Below are positions 1 to 9,908 of a DNA stretch of 64,000 nt, piece after piece; the stretch's first letter is position 1, and each line of letters opens with the position of its first letter. The stretch covers positions 68,064 to 132,063 of the forward strand of contig NZ_CDBK01000088.1 of NCBI RefSeq assembly GCF_000819785.1, written 5' to 3'. A program made the position numbers and the translations under genes. The notes beneath the pieces were generated by a model. That model was not told the DNA's origin. It worked only from the letters and a program-made list of their open reading frames with translations, and ran no database searches. The stretch is from Aeromonas caviae (lineage in GTDB: Bacteria; Pseudomonadota; Gammaproteobacteria; Enterobacterales; Aeromonadaceae).

Positions 1-168
1 GCCATCGAGAAGGTGGAGTTCAAGTGGGACGACTATCACAAGAACCAGCTGGCCAAGGCGGAAGCCGATGCCCTGGCGGCGTCCAAGGCCTTCGATGATG
101 GCCTGGACGATGACGACTGGGACGATGAGGACGACGACGGCGTCGAAGTCATTTACGTTCGCGATTGA
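1..168 (+). CDS. C-terminal end of an unrecognised protein (partial)
   Basis: The window opens inside this reading frame, which gives 55 codons and a TGA stop followed 20 bases later by a strong terminator. The visible tail begins [15 protein letters not shown] and becomes very acidic (a run of Asp and Glu) before ending VIYVRD. The acidic tail does not identify a family for me, so I assign no function. The frame was chosen because it is open from base 1 and stops just before the terminator. Confidence 0.6.
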   Translation, partial: AIEKVEFKWDDYHKNQLAKAEADALAASKAFDDGLDDDDWDDEDDDGVEVIYVRD

Positions 169-188
169 GCATCATGTTCGTGACAAGA

Positions 189-217
189 CCGGAGCCAGAC
201 AGGCTCCGGTTTTTTTT
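189..217 (+). terminator. Rho-independent terminator
   Basis: Perfect 8-bp stem CCGGAGCC / GGCTCCGG with loop AGACA, followed by eight T. It ends the partial gene at the window start. Confidence 0.9.
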
Positions 218-535
218 ATGGGAGGATCGACGGGATCACCCTATAGATATATTTTTCATGTCTCTTATTGCCTGACAGTGGCTGCGGATTATACTGCGCA
301 CCTGAATGTAACCTGTATGAAACATTATGCTAACCATTCAAATTGAATCGATATGCATGACTGTTTTGGTTTGTTCTTATGGATGGTTCGCCTGATAAAA
401 TATTTATGCTTGAAATGATCAATTAACGGCTTGTTTGTGCAGTTTTTTGGGTTATTCTTGCGCCCGTTTTCCGGGCGAGGGCATGAGTATGCAGGCGGCC
501 CGGCTGAAGGAAAAGTCACATTTAAGGCTGTTTAT
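218..535. other. Intergenic region, AT-rich, upstream of the YjiH gene
   Basis: About 320 bases without a convincing gene. It is AT-rich from about 240 to 430. A -10-like TAAAAT lies near 397, but no well-spaced -35 is obvious. It presumably holds the promoter of the downstream membrane protein. Confidence 0.4.
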
Positions 536-1906
536 ATGTTGGAAAAGACCCTGGAAGCACCGGCAATCCGTACTCGCCGCAACGTGCTGATGTTTTTGAT
601 CCCGTCACTGATCGGGATCCTGCTGTTCATGACCCCGGTCATCTATGACGGCAATGTCACCATTCCCGTCGCCGTGTTGGCGAAGCTGGTTCAAACGGTG
701 TTTGCCGATCATCTGGTGGCCATGGTCAGCGCCATCATCACCACCACCATGCTGATGACCCTGATCGCCTGGCTGTTCAAACCGGCGATCCTGGTGAAAC
801 GCCCCTTCCTCAACAGCCTGTTCAACGTCTCCCCCTTCTGGGCGTGCGTGCGGGTGCTGGGCGGGGTCTTCGTGCTGTTGACCTTCTTTGAAGCCGGTCC
901 CGAGGTGCTGCGCTCAGGGGCGACCGGCGGCCTGGTGCTGCATGATCTGCTGCCGGTACTGTTCTCCGTCTTCATCTTTGCGGGCCTGCTGCTGCCCTTG
1001 CTGCTGGATTTTGGTCTGCTGGAGTTTGTCGGTACCATGATGACCCGCATCATGCGTCCGGTGTTCCGTCTGCCGGGGCGTTCTGCGGTGGACTGTTTCG
1101 CCTCCTGGCTCGGTGATGGCAGCGTCGGGATCCTGCTGACCAGCAAGCAGTATGAAGGCAAGTTTTACACCCAGCGGGAAGCGGCCGTCATCGGTACCAC
1201 CTTCTCCGCCGTCTCCATCACCTTCTGTCTGGTGGTGATCTCCCAGGTGAAGCTGGAGCACATGTTCGTCCCCTTCTACCTGACCGTCTGCCTGGCTGGT
1301 GTGGTGGCCGCCATCGTGGTACCGCGCCTGCCGCCGCTCTCCTGGAAGAAGGATGTCTACAGCGACGGTACTCCCCTGTGCCGCAAGCAGGAGGCCATCC
1401 CCCATCAGCACAGCGTGCTGAGCTACGGCTACCATCGCGCCCTGACCAAGGCCGACAGCATGACGGATCTCGGCGCCGTGGCGCGTGAAGGGGTGAAAAA
1501 CGCCCTGGACATGGTATTTGGCGTGCTGCCGGTGGTGATGGCCGTCGGGACCTGTGCCCTGATGCTGGCGGAGCACACCCCGGTGTTCAACTGGCTGGGG
1601 GCGCCCTTCGTGCCTTTGCTCGAGCTGCTGCAACTGCCGGAGGCGGAAGCTGCTTCCAAGACCATCATGGTGGGCTTCGCCGACATGTTCATCCCGGCGG
1701 TGCTGGCCTCCACTATCGAGAGCGACATCACCCGCTTTGTGATCGCCGCCATGTCGGTCACCCAGCTCATCTACATGTCGGAAGTGGGCGCTCTGTTGCT
1801 GGGCAGCAAGATCCCGGTCAAGTTGTGGGAGCTGTTCGTCATCTTCCTGCTGCGCACCCTGGTCACCCTGCCGGTGATTGCCGGTGTGGCGCACCTGCTG
1901 TTCTAA
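536..1906 (+). CDS. YjiH-family inner-membrane protein with nucleoside-recognition (Gate) domains
   Basis: The protein is 456 residues and mostly hydrophobic, with about ten predicted membrane segments, starting near residue 18 (VLMFLIPSLIGILLF). It has the layout of the YjiH family, in which paired Gate (nucleoside-recognition) domains form the membrane part. The cargo of the family is not firmly known. A possible upstream TTG (431) would add 35 residues without membrane character. I chose the ATG at 536, which has TAAGG about ten bases upstream. It ends at a bidirectional terminator shared with the converging HD-GYP gene. In E. coli YjiH and YjiG are separate short proteins, and this longer form appears to cover both. 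That last point is inference from length. Confidence 0.75.
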   Translation: MLEKTLEAPAIRTRRNVLMFLIPSLIGILLFMTPVIYDGNVTIPVAVLAKLVQTVFADHLVAMVSAIITTTMLMTLIAWLFKPAILVKRPFLNSLFNVSPFWACVRVLGGVFVLLTFFEAGPEVLRSGATGGLVLHDLLPVLFSVFIFAGLLLPLLLDFGLLEFVGTMMTRIMRPVFRLPGRSAVDCFASWLGDGSVGILLTSKQYEGKFYTQREAAVIGTTFSAVSITFCLVVISQVKLEHMFVPFYLTVCLAGVVAAIVVPRLPPLSWKKDVYSDGTPLCRKQEAIPHQHSVLSYGYHRALTKADSMTDLGAVAREGVKNALDMVFGVLPVVMAVGTCALMLAEHTPVFNWLGAPFVPLLELLQLPEAEAASKTIMVGFADMFIPAVLASTIESDITRFVIAAMSVTQLIYMSEVGALLLGSKIPVKLWELFVIFLLRTLVTLPVIAGVAHLLF

Positions 1907-1923
1907 GGGGCGAAGTGGAACGA

Positions 1924-1954
1924 AAAACGGTCAACTTGGGTTGACCGTTTTTTT
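1924..1954. terminator. Bidirectional terminator between converging genes
   Basis: Stem AAAACGGTCAA / TTGACCGTTTT with loop CTTGGG. There is an A run on the left and a T run on the right, so it can serve both the plus-strand YjiH gene and the minus-strand HD-GYP gene. Confidence 0.9.
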
Positions 1955-1976
1955 ATGGGCGAGTGTCAGCGGAAGG

Positions 1977-4862
1977 TCAGTGTGATCCTGCCAGCAGGGC
2001 CTGGCATTCGACCTCGTCCAACTGCTCGGGGGCGAGGAAGCGTATGGCGTAGTCCCGCCAGATGCCGCTCTCGATGAAGAGGGCAAACAGGGCCGGGTCT
2101 ATGTGCTGTTCCTGCACCATCTTCACCATGATGGCCAGGGACTGGGAGACCGTTTTGCCAGACTTGTAGGGGCGATCGCTCGCCGTCAGCGCCTCGAAGA
2201 TGTCTGCAATGGCCATGATGCGGGCTGGAATGCTCATCTGCCCCCCTTGCAACTGGCGCGGATAGCCCGTGCCGTCCATCCGCTCGTGATGGCCCCCCGC
2301 AATCTCCGGCACCTTGCGCAAATGGCGGGGGAAAGGAAGCTTCTCCAGCATGCGTATGGTCTGGATGATGTGATCGTTGATCTTGTAGCGCTCCTCTTCG
2401 GTGAGGGTGCCGCGGCCGATGGCGAGATTGTAGCGCTCCCCCCGGTTGTAGAGGTGGGTGGGCACCCGCACCTTGAAGCCCCATGGGTTGTGTCGGGCGA
2501 GATTGTCGTGCTCGGGGCGAGGGATGAGATGGACCGCCTTGTCGGCGAGCAGCGACTCGCGGCAGGGGAGGGGAGAGGGGGCCTCCTGGTGGCGCTTGCG
2601 CTCCTCCTGACTGATGCCGAGCCGATCGTCCAGAGTGCGCAACCAGGTGCGGCTGGCAATGGTATCCAGCCTGGCGAGCTTCTCCGGCGCCATCCACTCG
2701 CCCCCCAGATTGCACTCGGCCACGAAGGCAAACTCCTGATCCAGGGTGTGCCAGAGGGGGATCACGGCCTCGAGGGCGCCCTGCTGCCCGGATGGAGGCA
2801 GCAGGGCGCAGAGCGCCTCGATGTGGGCATCCCGCTTGAGCACCTCGAAGCGGGTGCGGATCTCGTGGATCCTGTCGTAGATGGTCTCGAGCTTGGTCGC
2901 CTTGTCCACCACGAACTCCGGGGTGGTGACCTTGCCGCAGTCGTGCAGCCAGCTCGCGATATGGATGGCCTCCCACTCCTCTTCGTTGAGCCGGAAATCG
3001 GCAAAGGGCCCCGTCTGCTGTGCGCAGGCAGCCTGGGTCAGCATCCTGGCCAGTTCCGGCACCCGCTGGCAGTGGCCGCCGGTGTAGGGGCTCTTGGCAT
3101 CGATGGCACCGGCGATGAGCTCGATGAAGGCTTCCAGCAGTTGCTTCTGCTCCTCCAGCAGGCGCTGGTTTTCGATAGCGGAAGAGGAGGTGCCCGCCAG
3201 CGCCTCGATGAGGCTGATGCGCGAGGCCAGTTCGCGGGCCGAGCAGTCTGGCAGGATCAGCAGCAGGCAGCCGATCAGTTCCTGACGGTGGTTGTGAAGG
3301 GGCTCGACCAGCAGTTGGCAGGCACCGGGGAAAGGGCCCCAGTCGGTGAGGAAGCGGGCCCACTGTGCCTCGTCGAGGGGCAGGCAGAGGCGCTCCGTGT
3401 GGTAGAGACCGCCGAGCAGCGCCGCCTGCCACTGTACCTGTTCGCACGCCAGCGGCTGCCCCTGCCAGATGGCGTGAACGGCCTGCATCTCGCTATCCTG
3501 GGCCAGGAATAGGCAGCCGCCCTCGGCCTGGGCTGCCGCCACCGTCTCGTGCAGGATGCGGCTGAGCAACGAATCGAAGCGATGCTCTGCCGCCAGCGCC
3601 CGGCCCATGTTCATGAAATTGCCGAGGGTCAGGCGCATGCTGGACATGGCGCGGGCGAGGTCGTCAATTTCGCGGATCGCCGAATCCGGCCCCGGGCTTT
3701 CGCCAAAGTCGAAGTGCTGGATCCGCTCAGCCTCCCCGGTCAATACCAGCAAGGGGGCGGCAGTGCGCCGGGCGGCCAGCCAGATGACGGGCAGCAGGAG
3801 CAGCAGACCGGCAAGGGCCCAGGCGAGATTGTGCAGCGCATCCTGGCGCGCCGGGGCGGTGAGCACCTCGGTGGGCACCAGGAGGGCGAGATAAAACGGA
3901 GACTCTTCCCCGAGGGAGGAGAGGTTGACCAGCCACTCCTGACCCTGAACCGTTGCCAGGGTCAGCTCGGCGGGGTGATGCAGCAGGGCAGGCCGCGCAG
4001 CCATCTCCTGTTGCAGCCTGGTGAGAATGGGGTGATTGAGGGCCGACAGCATGGGCAGGCGGCTCAGTTGCTCGAAGCTTGGAAGGCGCTCGGGATCCGT
4101 GGCCAGCAGGGTCCCGACCTCGTCAAACAGCACCAGCTGGCTGTGACCGGGCAGGGGCAACTCGCCGATGAGGGAAGAGAGTCCCTCCACGCCCGCATCG
4201 AGCCCGATCACCGCCCGGCGATCGTCGCTCTCCACCGCCAGTGTCATGCCTGGCTCCCGGGTAGTGAAGAAGAGGTAGGGGTGGGTCACTATGATGCCCG
4301 TGCTCCAGCGCGCCTCCTTGTACCAGCCCCGATCTCGCGGATCGAAACGGTAGTCCGGCATGGGGCGCCGCTCCAGCAGCCGCAGCCGCTGGTCGAAATA
4401 GAGGAACTCTCCCTGTCCCTGATGCAGGCTCTGGACCAGCAGGCGGCTCTCGGGCGGAGGCGCCTCCAGCGCCCCTCTCGCCCGTTCGGTCAGCTTGCGT
4501 ACCAGAAAGAAATCGCCGTCCTCGTAACCGGCATAGATGGCACCGTAACTGGTGCTGTTGGCCAGCACTTCCGCCAGCTGGGGCAGGAAGGCTAGCCGCG
4601 TCTCGAGGTCTGTCATGGCGGACAGCTGGCCGCTGCGCAGCAGATTCAGGGACATGCGGGCCGGTCGCTGGTTCAGCTTGATGGCGAGGGCAAGCTGCTC
4701 CCGGTATTGCTGGAAGCTTTGACGTTCGTGCTCCAGTCCCTGCTGCATGCCCTGCTGGAACTGCAGCACGATGAGTGCGCCTCCCAGCAAGGAGAAGAGC
4801 AGGATGAAAAGGGTGGCAATGTGTACGTAAAAGGGTCTGCGACTGAGACTTGCGTTTGTCAT
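1977..4862 (-). CDS. Membrane-anchored HD-GYP domain protein (probable c-di-GMP phosphodiesterase)
   Basis: The 961-residue protein has a membrane segment at about 15-35, a periplasmic sensor region to about 340 (Cache-like in size and position), a second membrane segment near 345-365, a HAMP-like linker, a GAF-like region at about 430-565, and a C-terminal HD-GYP domain. The metal-binding HDCGK motif is near residue 640 and the diagnostic HHERMDGTGYP near 858. HD-GYP enzymes hydrolyse cyclic di-GMP, so this is probably a sensor that lowers c-di-GMP in response to a periplasmic signal. About 100 residues lie between the HD part and the GYP part (roughly 690-800), which is longer than in typical domains. 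The start MTNASLSRRPF places the first membrane segment close to the N-terminus. Confidence 0.85.
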   Translation of the reverse strand: MTNASLSRRPFYVHIATLFILLFSLLGGALIVLQFQQGMQQGLEHERQSFQQYREQLALAIKLNQRPARMSLNLLRSGQLSAMTDLETRLAFLPQLAEVLANSTSYGAIYAGYEDGDFFLVRKLTERARGALEAPPPESRLLVQSLHQGQGEFLYFDQRLRLLERRPMPDYRFDPRDRGWYKEARWSTGIIVTHPYLFFTTREPGMTLAVESDDRRAVIGLDAGVEGLSSLIGELPLPGHSQLVLFDEVGTLLATDPERLPSFEQLSRLPMLSALNHPILTRLQQEMAARPALLHHPAELTLATVQGQEWLVNLSSLGEESPFYLALLVPTEVLTAPARQDALHNLAWALAGLLLLLPVIWLAARRTAAPLLVLTGEAERIQHFDFGESPGPDSAIREIDDLARAMSSMRLTLGNFMNMGRALAAEHRFDSLLSRILHETVAAAQAEGGCLFLAQDSEMQAVHAIWQGQPLACEQVQWQAALLGGLYHTERLCLPLDEAQWARFLTDWGPFPGACQLLVEPLHNHRQELIGCLLLILPDCSARELASRISLIEALAGTSSSAIENQRLLEEQKQLLEAFIELIAGAIDAKSPYTGGHCQRVPELARMLTQAACAQQTGPFADFRLNEEEWEAIHIASWLHDCGKVTTPEFVVDKATKLETIYDRIHEIRTRFEVLKRDAHIEALCALLPPSGQQGALEAVIPLWHTLDQEFAFVAECNLGGEWMAPEKLARLDTIASRTWLRTLDDRLGISQEERKRHQEAPSPLPCRESLLADKAVHLIPRPEHDNLARHNPWGFKVRVPTHLYNRGERYNLAIGRGTLTEEERYKINDHIIQTIRMLEKLPFPRHLRKVPEIAGGHHERMDGTGYPRQLQGGQMSIPARIMAIADIFEALTASDRPYKSGKTVSQSLAIMVKMVQEQHIDPALFALFIESGIWRDYAIRFLAPEQLDEVECQALLAGSH

Positions 4863-5078
4863 GGACGGATCCTTGTCCCCTGGCGATCGCCGTATTGGTC
4901 ACCTAACAGTGTGCTTGCTGGATGACAAAAAGCCTAGGACTCGATCTTGCGCTCTTCGGCCCGAAATCAACAGTCGGCCTCCGGGCTGCGCCCTTGCCCT
5001 GTGGTGAGATGATTCGTTCAGATATCTCGTGCTACATTGCTCCCCTGATAAACGCCCTGTGAACCAATGGAGTGTCCC

Positions 5079-6068
5079 ATGTCTGTCGTCCCCTATTCCG
5101 TGCTGGATCTGGTGCCCGTTCCCGAAGGTGGTCTGCCGGCCGAGTCGTTTCGCCACTCGCTGGATCTGGCTCGCCATGCGGAGCGCTGGGGTTACCACCG
5201 CTACTGGCTGGCGGAGCACCACAACATGCCGGGCATTGCCAGCGCCGCCACAGCGGTGTTGATTGGCCACCTGGCCGGGGGCACCACGACGTTGCGGCTC
5301 GGGGCTGGCGGCATCATGTTGCCGAACCACTCCCCCCTGGTCATTGCGGAGCAGTTCGGCACGCTGAGTTCCCTCTATCCGGATCGCATCGATCTCGGCC
5401 TGGGCCGCGCCCCTGGCAGCGATCAGCGCACCATGCAGGCGCTTCGCCGCCAGCGCAGCGGCGAGGTGGATGACTTCCCGGCGGATGTGCGCGAACTGAT
5501 GAGTTATTTTGGCGACGAGGTCGGTGCCGTGCAGGCGGTGCCGGGTCAGGGACTCCATGTGCCCATCTGGCTGCTGGGCTCCAGCCTCTACAGTGCCCAA
5601 CTGGCCGCGGCCATGGGGTTGCCGTTCGGCTTTGCTTCCCACTTCGCTCCCGCCATGTTGCTGCAGGCGCTGGAGATCTACCGTACCCAATACCGTCCCT
5701 CTGCCCGCTGGCCCAAACCCCATGCGGTGGTGTGCGTCAATCTGATCGCCGCCGACACCGATCGTGAGGCCCGCTTCCTGTTCACCACCCTGCAGCAGCA
5801 GTTCCTGCGTCTCTACCGGGGGGATGCCGGCAAGCTGCCACTGCCGGTGCAGACGCTGGGGGATGAGTGGTCTCCCCGCGAATTGATGGCGATGGAGCAG
5901 ACCCTGGCTCGCTCCCTGGTGGGGGAGCCGGATCGGGTACGCCACGGCCTCAAGGCTCTGCTGGCAGAGACTGGAGCGGACGAGCTGATGTTCAACGGCC
6001 CCATCGTCGATCATCAGGCGCGCCTGCGCTCCTTCGAGATTGGTGCCGAGCTGATGCAGGGGTTGTAA
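5079..6068 (+). CDS. Luciferase-like flavin-dependent monooxygenase (YhbW-type LLM family)
   Basis: The 329-residue protein has the bacterial-luciferase-like TIM-barrel pattern: [19 protein letters not shown] near residues 44-62, [19 protein letters not shown] near 74-92, and [10 protein letters not shown] near 102-111. These are hallmarks of group-1 LLM oxidoreductases such as E. coli YhbW, which use reduced flavin. The substrate is unknown. The ATG at 5079 is preceded by GGAG with a seven-base gap, so I prefer it to the ATG at 5067, which would contain that ribosome-binding site. The gene stands alone and is divergent from the HD-GYP gene. Confidence 0.88.
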   Translation: MSVVPYSVLDLVPVPEGGLPAESFRHSLDLARHAERWGYHRYWLAEHHNMPGIASAATAVLIGHLAGGTTTLRLGAGGIMLPNHSPLVIAEQFGTLSSLYPDRIDLGLGRAPGSDQRTMQALRRQRSGEVDDFPADVRELMSYFGDEVGAVQAVPGQGLHVPIWLLGSSLYSAQLAAAMGLPFGFASHFAPAMLLQALEIYRTQYRPSARWPKPHAVVCVNLIAADTDREARFLFTTLQQQFLRLYRGDAGKLPLPVQTLGDEWSPRELMAMEQTLARSLVGEPDRVRHGLKALLAETGADELMFNGPIVDHQARLRSFEIGAELMQGL

Positions 6069-6252
6069 CCCCCCGCGACGCCTGGCCGCCAGCGGCACGC
6101 CAAGCCTGGTTGCTCGGGGAGCAAGAGCCACGATTGCGTGGTAGTAAGATTTTGATTTTTAAAGGAAGTCAGGTGAGTGTCGGCCATCTGTCGTGTCGCC
6201 TCTCATCCCCTTTCCCTATGCTGGCCCTGTCAATCACCACAAGGAGCGCAAG

Positions 6253-6738
6253 ATGATCGTCAGGAAGTTGAGATTGCAACGGGGATGGTCCCAGGAACAG
6301 CTGGCGACCCTCACAGGCCTGAGCGTTCGCACCATTCAGCGAATAGAGCAGGGACAACAACCCGGACTGGAATCCCTCAAGGCCCTGGCCGCCGTCTTCG
6401 AGCTCGATGTGACCCAACTGCAGGAGAGCGAGATGAAAGGGAATGAGGGCGAAGATCGGGGACGCGTGCAGGTGGCGCGGGATGAGCGGGAGGCGATGAA
6501 GTTCGTGGAGGGGCTCAGGGGCTTCTACGGCCACCTTATGAGCTATGTGCTGGTGATAGGGGGGCTGTTTGTCATCAACTACCTGAGCAACCCGGACTAT
6601 ATCTGGGCCTGGTGGCCCATGCTGGGATGGGGGTTGGGGCTGGCTTCTCACGCCATCAACCTGTTCCAGCCCTTCAAGCTGTTTGGCCCGGAATGGGAGC
6701 GGCGCCAGGTCGAGAAACGGCTGGGGCGCAGGCTCTGA
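6253..6738 (+). CDS. Xre-family HTH regulator fused to a two-transmembrane (2TM) domain
   Basis: The 161-residue protein has a helix-turn-helix at residues 3-55 (QEQLATLTGLSVRTIQRIEQ), a charged linker, and a C-terminal region with two hydrophobic segments (SYVLVIGGLFVINYL near 96-110 and a Trp-rich stretch near 118-140). This matches the known pairing of an Xre HTH with a 2TM domain, i.e. a small membrane-tethered regulator. The start at 6253 has AAGGAG seven bases upstream. Targets are unknown. The gene is followed at once by a strong terminator. Confidence 0.8.
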   Translation: MIVRKLRLQRGWSQEQLATLTGLSVRTIQRIEQGQQPGLESLKALAAVFELDVTQLQESEMKGNEGEDRGRVQVARDEREAMKFVEGLRGFYGHLMSYVLVIGGLFVINYLSNPDYIWAWWPMLGWGLGLASHAINLFQPFKLFGPEWERRQVEKRLGRRL

Positions 6739-6752
6739 TCCGCTGATCATGA

Positions 6753-6788
6753 AAAAACGGGCCCGGCATTGCCGGGCCCGTTCTGTTT
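6753..6788. terminator. Bidirectional terminator
   Basis: Twelve-base GC-rich stem (ACGGGCCCGGC / GCCGGGCCCGT) with an A run before it and T-rich sequence after it, lying between the converging 2TM regulator and apaH. A second weaker hairpin GGAGAG / CTCTCC lies at about 6805-6823. Confidence 0.88.
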
Positions 6789-6864
6789 TCAGCTCCATTT
6801 CGCAGGAGAGGGCATTGCTCTCCTCTCAACGGCGGATCATTCCCTTGTTCCGCAGAGAACCGAT

Positions 6865-7686
6865 CTACTTGGCATAGGCCGGGCAGGGGGTGGCGATCAG
6901 GGCGTCGTCCTCGTAGCGCCACAGGGTGAGGCTGTTGCCCCAGACGCACCCGGTGTCGAGTCCCTTGATATCGGATTTGCCGGTGTTGCCCATCAGGGCC
7001 GCCCAGTGGCCGAAGACCAGGATGGGGTCATCCACATGGTGCTCGCGCTGTTCGAACCAGGGGCGCAGGCCCGGGGTCGATTCGGTGGGGCCCTTCTTGC
7101 ATTTGAAGTCGAGGCGCCCGTCGAAATAGCAAAAGCGCATCCGGGTGAAGCTGTTGATGATGTAGCGGTAACGCTCTATGCCCAGCAGGTTGTCGTTCCA
7201 GCTGTCGGGCTGATCGCCATACATGTTGTGCAGCAGCCAGCTGTACTGATCCCCGCGCAGCAGACTCTCCACCTCCCGGGCACAACTGCGGGCGGTGTGG
7301 GCGTCCCAGGCGGGGGAGAGGCCCGCATGCACCATCATGATGGGCAGGTCGGGGTGTTCTGCCAGCAGGGGACGGTGACGCAGCCACTCCAGCAGCTCGT
7401 CCCGATCCGGCGCCTCCATCAGCGCCTGCAACTTGTCTTTCTTCTTGAGCGGGGCGACCCCGTGGGCCACCGCCAGCAGGTGCAGGTCGTGGTTGCCGAG
7501 CACGGTGACGGCCTGCTGCCCCAGTGATTTGACGAAACGCAGGGTGTTGAGGGAGTCCGGCCCCCGGGCGACGAGATCGCCGCACAGCCAGAGCGTGTCG
7601 TTATCGAAGTCGAACTCGGCAAGATCCAGCAGACGGCGCAAATCGTCGTAGCAGCCCTGGATATCACCGACGAAACAGTTCGCCAT
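6865..7686 (-). CDS. apaH: Diadenosine tetraphosphatase ApaH (symmetrical)
   Basis: The 273-residue length is typical of the family. The metallophosphatase motifs are in order at the N-terminus: VGDIQGC (residues 6-12), GDLVARG (about 37) and GNHDLH (about 64). ApaH cleaves Ap4A to two ADP and also removes NpnN caps from RNA. It is the last gene of the minus-strand cluster lptD-surA-pdxA-rsmA-apaG-apaH and lies six bases after apaG, the same order as in E. coli. Confidence 0.97.
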   Translation of the reverse strand: MANCFVGDIQGCYDDLRRLLDLAEFDFDNDTLWLCGDLVARGPDSLNTLRFVKSLGQQAVTVLGNHDLHLLAVAHGVAPLKKKDKLQALMEAPDRDELLEWLRHRPLLAEHPDLPIMMVHAGLSPAWDAHTARSCAREVESLLRGDQYSWLLHNMYGDQPDSWNDNLLGIERYRYIINSFTRMRFCYFDGRLDFKCKKGPTESTPGLRPWFEQREHHVDDPILVFGHWAALMGNTGKSDIKGLDTGCVWGNSLTLWRYEDDALIATPCPAYAK

Positions 7687-7692
7687 GAAACC

Positions 7693-8055
7693 TCAGTTGA
7701 TTATGTTGGGGACGGCCAGCGTGAAGGGGGCGATGGGGGCTTCGAATTGTTGCCCCGATTCATCCTGCAGGATGTAGCTGCCTTCCATCACGCCAAGCGG
7801 TGTGGCGAGGGGAACGCCACTCTGGTAGGAAAAGGTCTCGCCGGGGGCGATCAGGGGTTGTTCACCGACCACGCCGGGACCTTCCACTTCCATCATCTTG
7901 CCATTGGCATCCGTAATGAGCCAGCGTCGATGCAGCAGTTGCACCGTGCCCGGACCCAGGTTCTCAATCTCGATGCGATAGAGAAAATGGTAGGGATCTG
8001 CGGTTCCCGCCACATAGCTTGGGTGGGGGCGGACCACTATCCGGGCTTGGGTCAT
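7693..8055 (-). CDS. apaG: ApaG (Co2+/Mg2+ efflux-associated) protein
   Basis: The 120-residue protein matches the ApaG/DUF525 fold, with the conserved stretch RRWLITDANG near residues 43-52 and GVVGEQP. ApaG is a small immunoglobulin-like domain protein of unclear biochemical role, nearly always coded between rsmA and apaH as here. The ATG at 8055 gives the usual length. An upstream start would run 32 residues back into rsmA. The gap to the rsmA stop is four bases, so the two are co-transcribed. Confidence 0.95.
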   Translation of the reverse strand: MTQARIVVRPHPSYVAGTADPYHFLYRIEIENLGPGTVQLLHRRWLITDANGKMMEVEGPGVVGEQPLIAPGETFSYQSGVPLATPLGVMEGSYILQDESGQQFEAPIAPFTLAVPNIIN

Positions 8056-8059
8056 GGGA

Positions 8060-8872
8060 TCAGGCCTGTTGCTGGTCGGCCAGCCAGTTGGCGATCGTGA
8101 CGAACTGCTCGAGGGAGAGATTCTCCGGGCGCAAGTTGCCATCGATGCCAAGCTCGGTCAGCTGGGCGTCGGTGATGAAGTTGGAGAAGCTGTTGCGAAT
8201 GGTCTTGCGACGCTGGCCGAAGCCTTCAGTGCAGACCCGGTTCAGGCAACGAATGTCTTTCGCGACGATAGTCGGGTTCTTGTGCGGGATCAGACGCACC
8301 ACGGCAGAATCCACCTTCGGCGCCGGCTTGAAGGCGCCCGGGCCCACTTCCAGCACCGGCACTACCTGACAGTAGTACTGGGTCATCACGCTCAGACGGC
8401 CATAGGCCTTGCTGCCCGGGCCGGCGGCCAGACGCAGCACCACTTCCTTTTGCAGCATGAAGTGCATGTCCTCCACCCGGTCGGCAAATTCGCACAGGTG
8501 GAAGATGAGGGGGGTGGAGATGTTGTAGGGCAGGTTGCCGAAGATGCGCAGCGGCCCCTTGCCTTCCCCCATCAGGGTGCTGAAGTCAAAGCGCATGGCA
8601 TCGGCTTCGATGACGGTCAGCTTCTCTTTCAGGGTCGGGTGTTCGCGCAGACGTGCCGCCAGATCCCGGTCCAGCTCGACCACGGTCATCTTGTCCATCT
8701 GGGCAGCGACCGGCTCGGTGAGCGCGGCCAGACCCGGGCCTATCTCCACCAGATTCTGACCCGGTTGCGGGTTGATGGCGGCCACTATCTGGTCGATCAC
8801 ATACCGGTCGTGCAAGAAGTTCTGACCGAAACGCTTACGGGCCGTGTGGCCCATGTGCACCTTACTGCTCAT
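8060..8872 (-). CDS. rsmA: 16S rRNA dimethyladenosine transferase RsmA (KsgA)
   Basis: The 270-residue protein shows the SAM-binding motif [12 protein letters not shown] near residues 43-54, the acidic motif EADAMRFDF near 89-97, and the catalytic NLPYNIST near 113-120. It dimethylates two adjacent adenines near the 3' end of 16S rRNA during small-subunit assembly. Its first codons overlap the last codons of pdxA by 11 bases, which suggests translational coupling. Confidence 0.97.
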   Translation of the reverse strand: MSSKVHMGHTARKRFGQNFLHDRYVIDQIVAAINPQPGQNLVEIGPGLAALTEPVAAQMDKMTVVELDRDLAARLREHPTLKEKLTVIEADAMRFDFSTLMGEGKGPLRIFGNLPYNISTPLIFHLCEFADRVEDMHFMLQKEVVLRLAAGPGSKAYGRLSVMTQYYCQVVPVLEVGPGAFKPAPKVDSAVVRLIPHKNPTIVAKDIRCLNRVCTEGFGQRRKTIRNSFSNFITDAQLTELGIDGNLRPENLSLEQFVTIANWLADQQQA

Positions 8873-9908
8873 ATCTTTTTTTCTCTACCATCTGGATGGC
8901 GTGGTTGATCGCGGTGGTGAGGCTGCCGGGGTCTGCCAGGTTCTTGCCTGCCAGATCCAGCGCGGTGCCGTGGTCCACCGAGGTACGGATGAAGGGAAGT
9001 CCGAGGGTGATGTTGACCGAGTTGCCAAAGCCCTTGTACTTGAGCACGGGCAGCCCCTGATCGTGGTACATGGCGAGTACCGCATCCGCATCCTTGAGGT
9101 ATTTGTCCTGGAACAGGGTATCGGCCGGCAGCGGGCCGACCAGATCGATCCCTTCCTGGCGCAGGGCGACCAGGGCGGGTTCGATGACATCGATCTCTTC
9201 ACGGCCCAGATGACCCCCTTCCCCGGCATGGGGATTGAGGCCGCAGACATAGATCCGGGGCTGTTCGATGCCGAATTTGCGCTTGAGATCCGCATCCAGG
9301 ATGCGGATCACCTTGCCAAGGCGATCCTCGGTGATGGCCTTGGCCACATAGGCAAGGGGAATATGGGTGGTCGCGAGGGCCACTCTCAGCCCTTCGGTGG
9401 CCAGCAGCATCACCACATCGGCGGTGTCGGACTGCTGGGCGAAGAACTCGGTGTGACCGCTGAACGAGACGCCCGCCTGGTTGATGATCCCCTTGTGCAC
9501 CGGCCCGGTCACCACGGCGGCAAATTCGCCGCTCAGGTTGCCGTCGCAGGCGCGCTGCAAGGTAGCCAGCACATAGGCGCCGTTGCCCTCATCCAGCTTG
9601 CCTGGCACCACGGGGGCGCCGAGCGGCACGGGGCAGACGGTCAGAGTCCCCGCCCGCTGCGGACGGGTGGGGGCGCTTTCGTCATAGGGTTCAAGCTCGA
9701 CGGACAGCCCCAGCAGGGCGGCCCGTTCGCGCAACAGGGCGGGATCGGCGATCACAACCAGCTGATGGGGCCAGGCCCGCTGGGCAATCTGCAGGACCAG
9801 ATCCGGGCCTATGCCAGCCGGTTCACCCGGGGTGATGGCAAGCCGGTGGCAGCTCAGCTGTGCCTCGGCGTGCCCTGGATGCGCCTTGTTCATCTGCTTG
9901 TCGCCCAT
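8862..9908 (-). CDS. pdxA: 4-hydroxythreonine-4-phosphate dehydrogenase PdxA
   Basis: At 348 residues the protein is close to the usual 330. The N-terminal signature [13 protein letters not shown] is at about residues 25-37, and the metal-binding HAGEGGHLG comes later, as do [10 protein letters not shown] and [18 protein letters not shown]. PdxA oxidises and decarboxylates 4-phosphohydroxy-L-threonine in the DXP-dependent pyridoxal phosphate pathway. The chosen ATG at 9908 shares a base with the surA TGA stop (TGATG). An alternative ATG at 9893 would remove five residues, and neither start has a strong ribosome-binding site. It lies between surA and rsmA as in enterobacteria. Confidence 0.95.
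   Translation of the reverse strand: MGDKQMNKAHPGHAEAQLSCHRLAITPGEPAGIGPDLVLQIAQRAWPHQLVVIADPALLRERAALLGLSVELEPYDESAPTRPQRAGTLTVCPVPLGAPVVPGKLDEGNGAYVLATLQRACDGNLSGEFAAVVTGPVHKGIINQAGVSFSGHTEFFAQQSDTADVVMLLATEGLRVALATTHIPLAYVAKAITEDRLGKVIRILDADLKRKFGIEQPRIYVCGLNPHAGEGGHLGREEIDVIEPALVALRQEGIDLVGPLPADTLFQDKYLKDADAVLAMYHDQGLPVLKYKGFGNSVNITLGLPFIRTSVDHGTALDLAGKNLADPGSLTTAINHAIQMVEKKRYEQ

Noticed and set aside
914..1894. Long minus-strand frame inside the YjiH gene
   Set aside because: It is a shadow frame rich in His, Gln and Gly, without ribosome-binding site, opposite a clear membrane protein gene.
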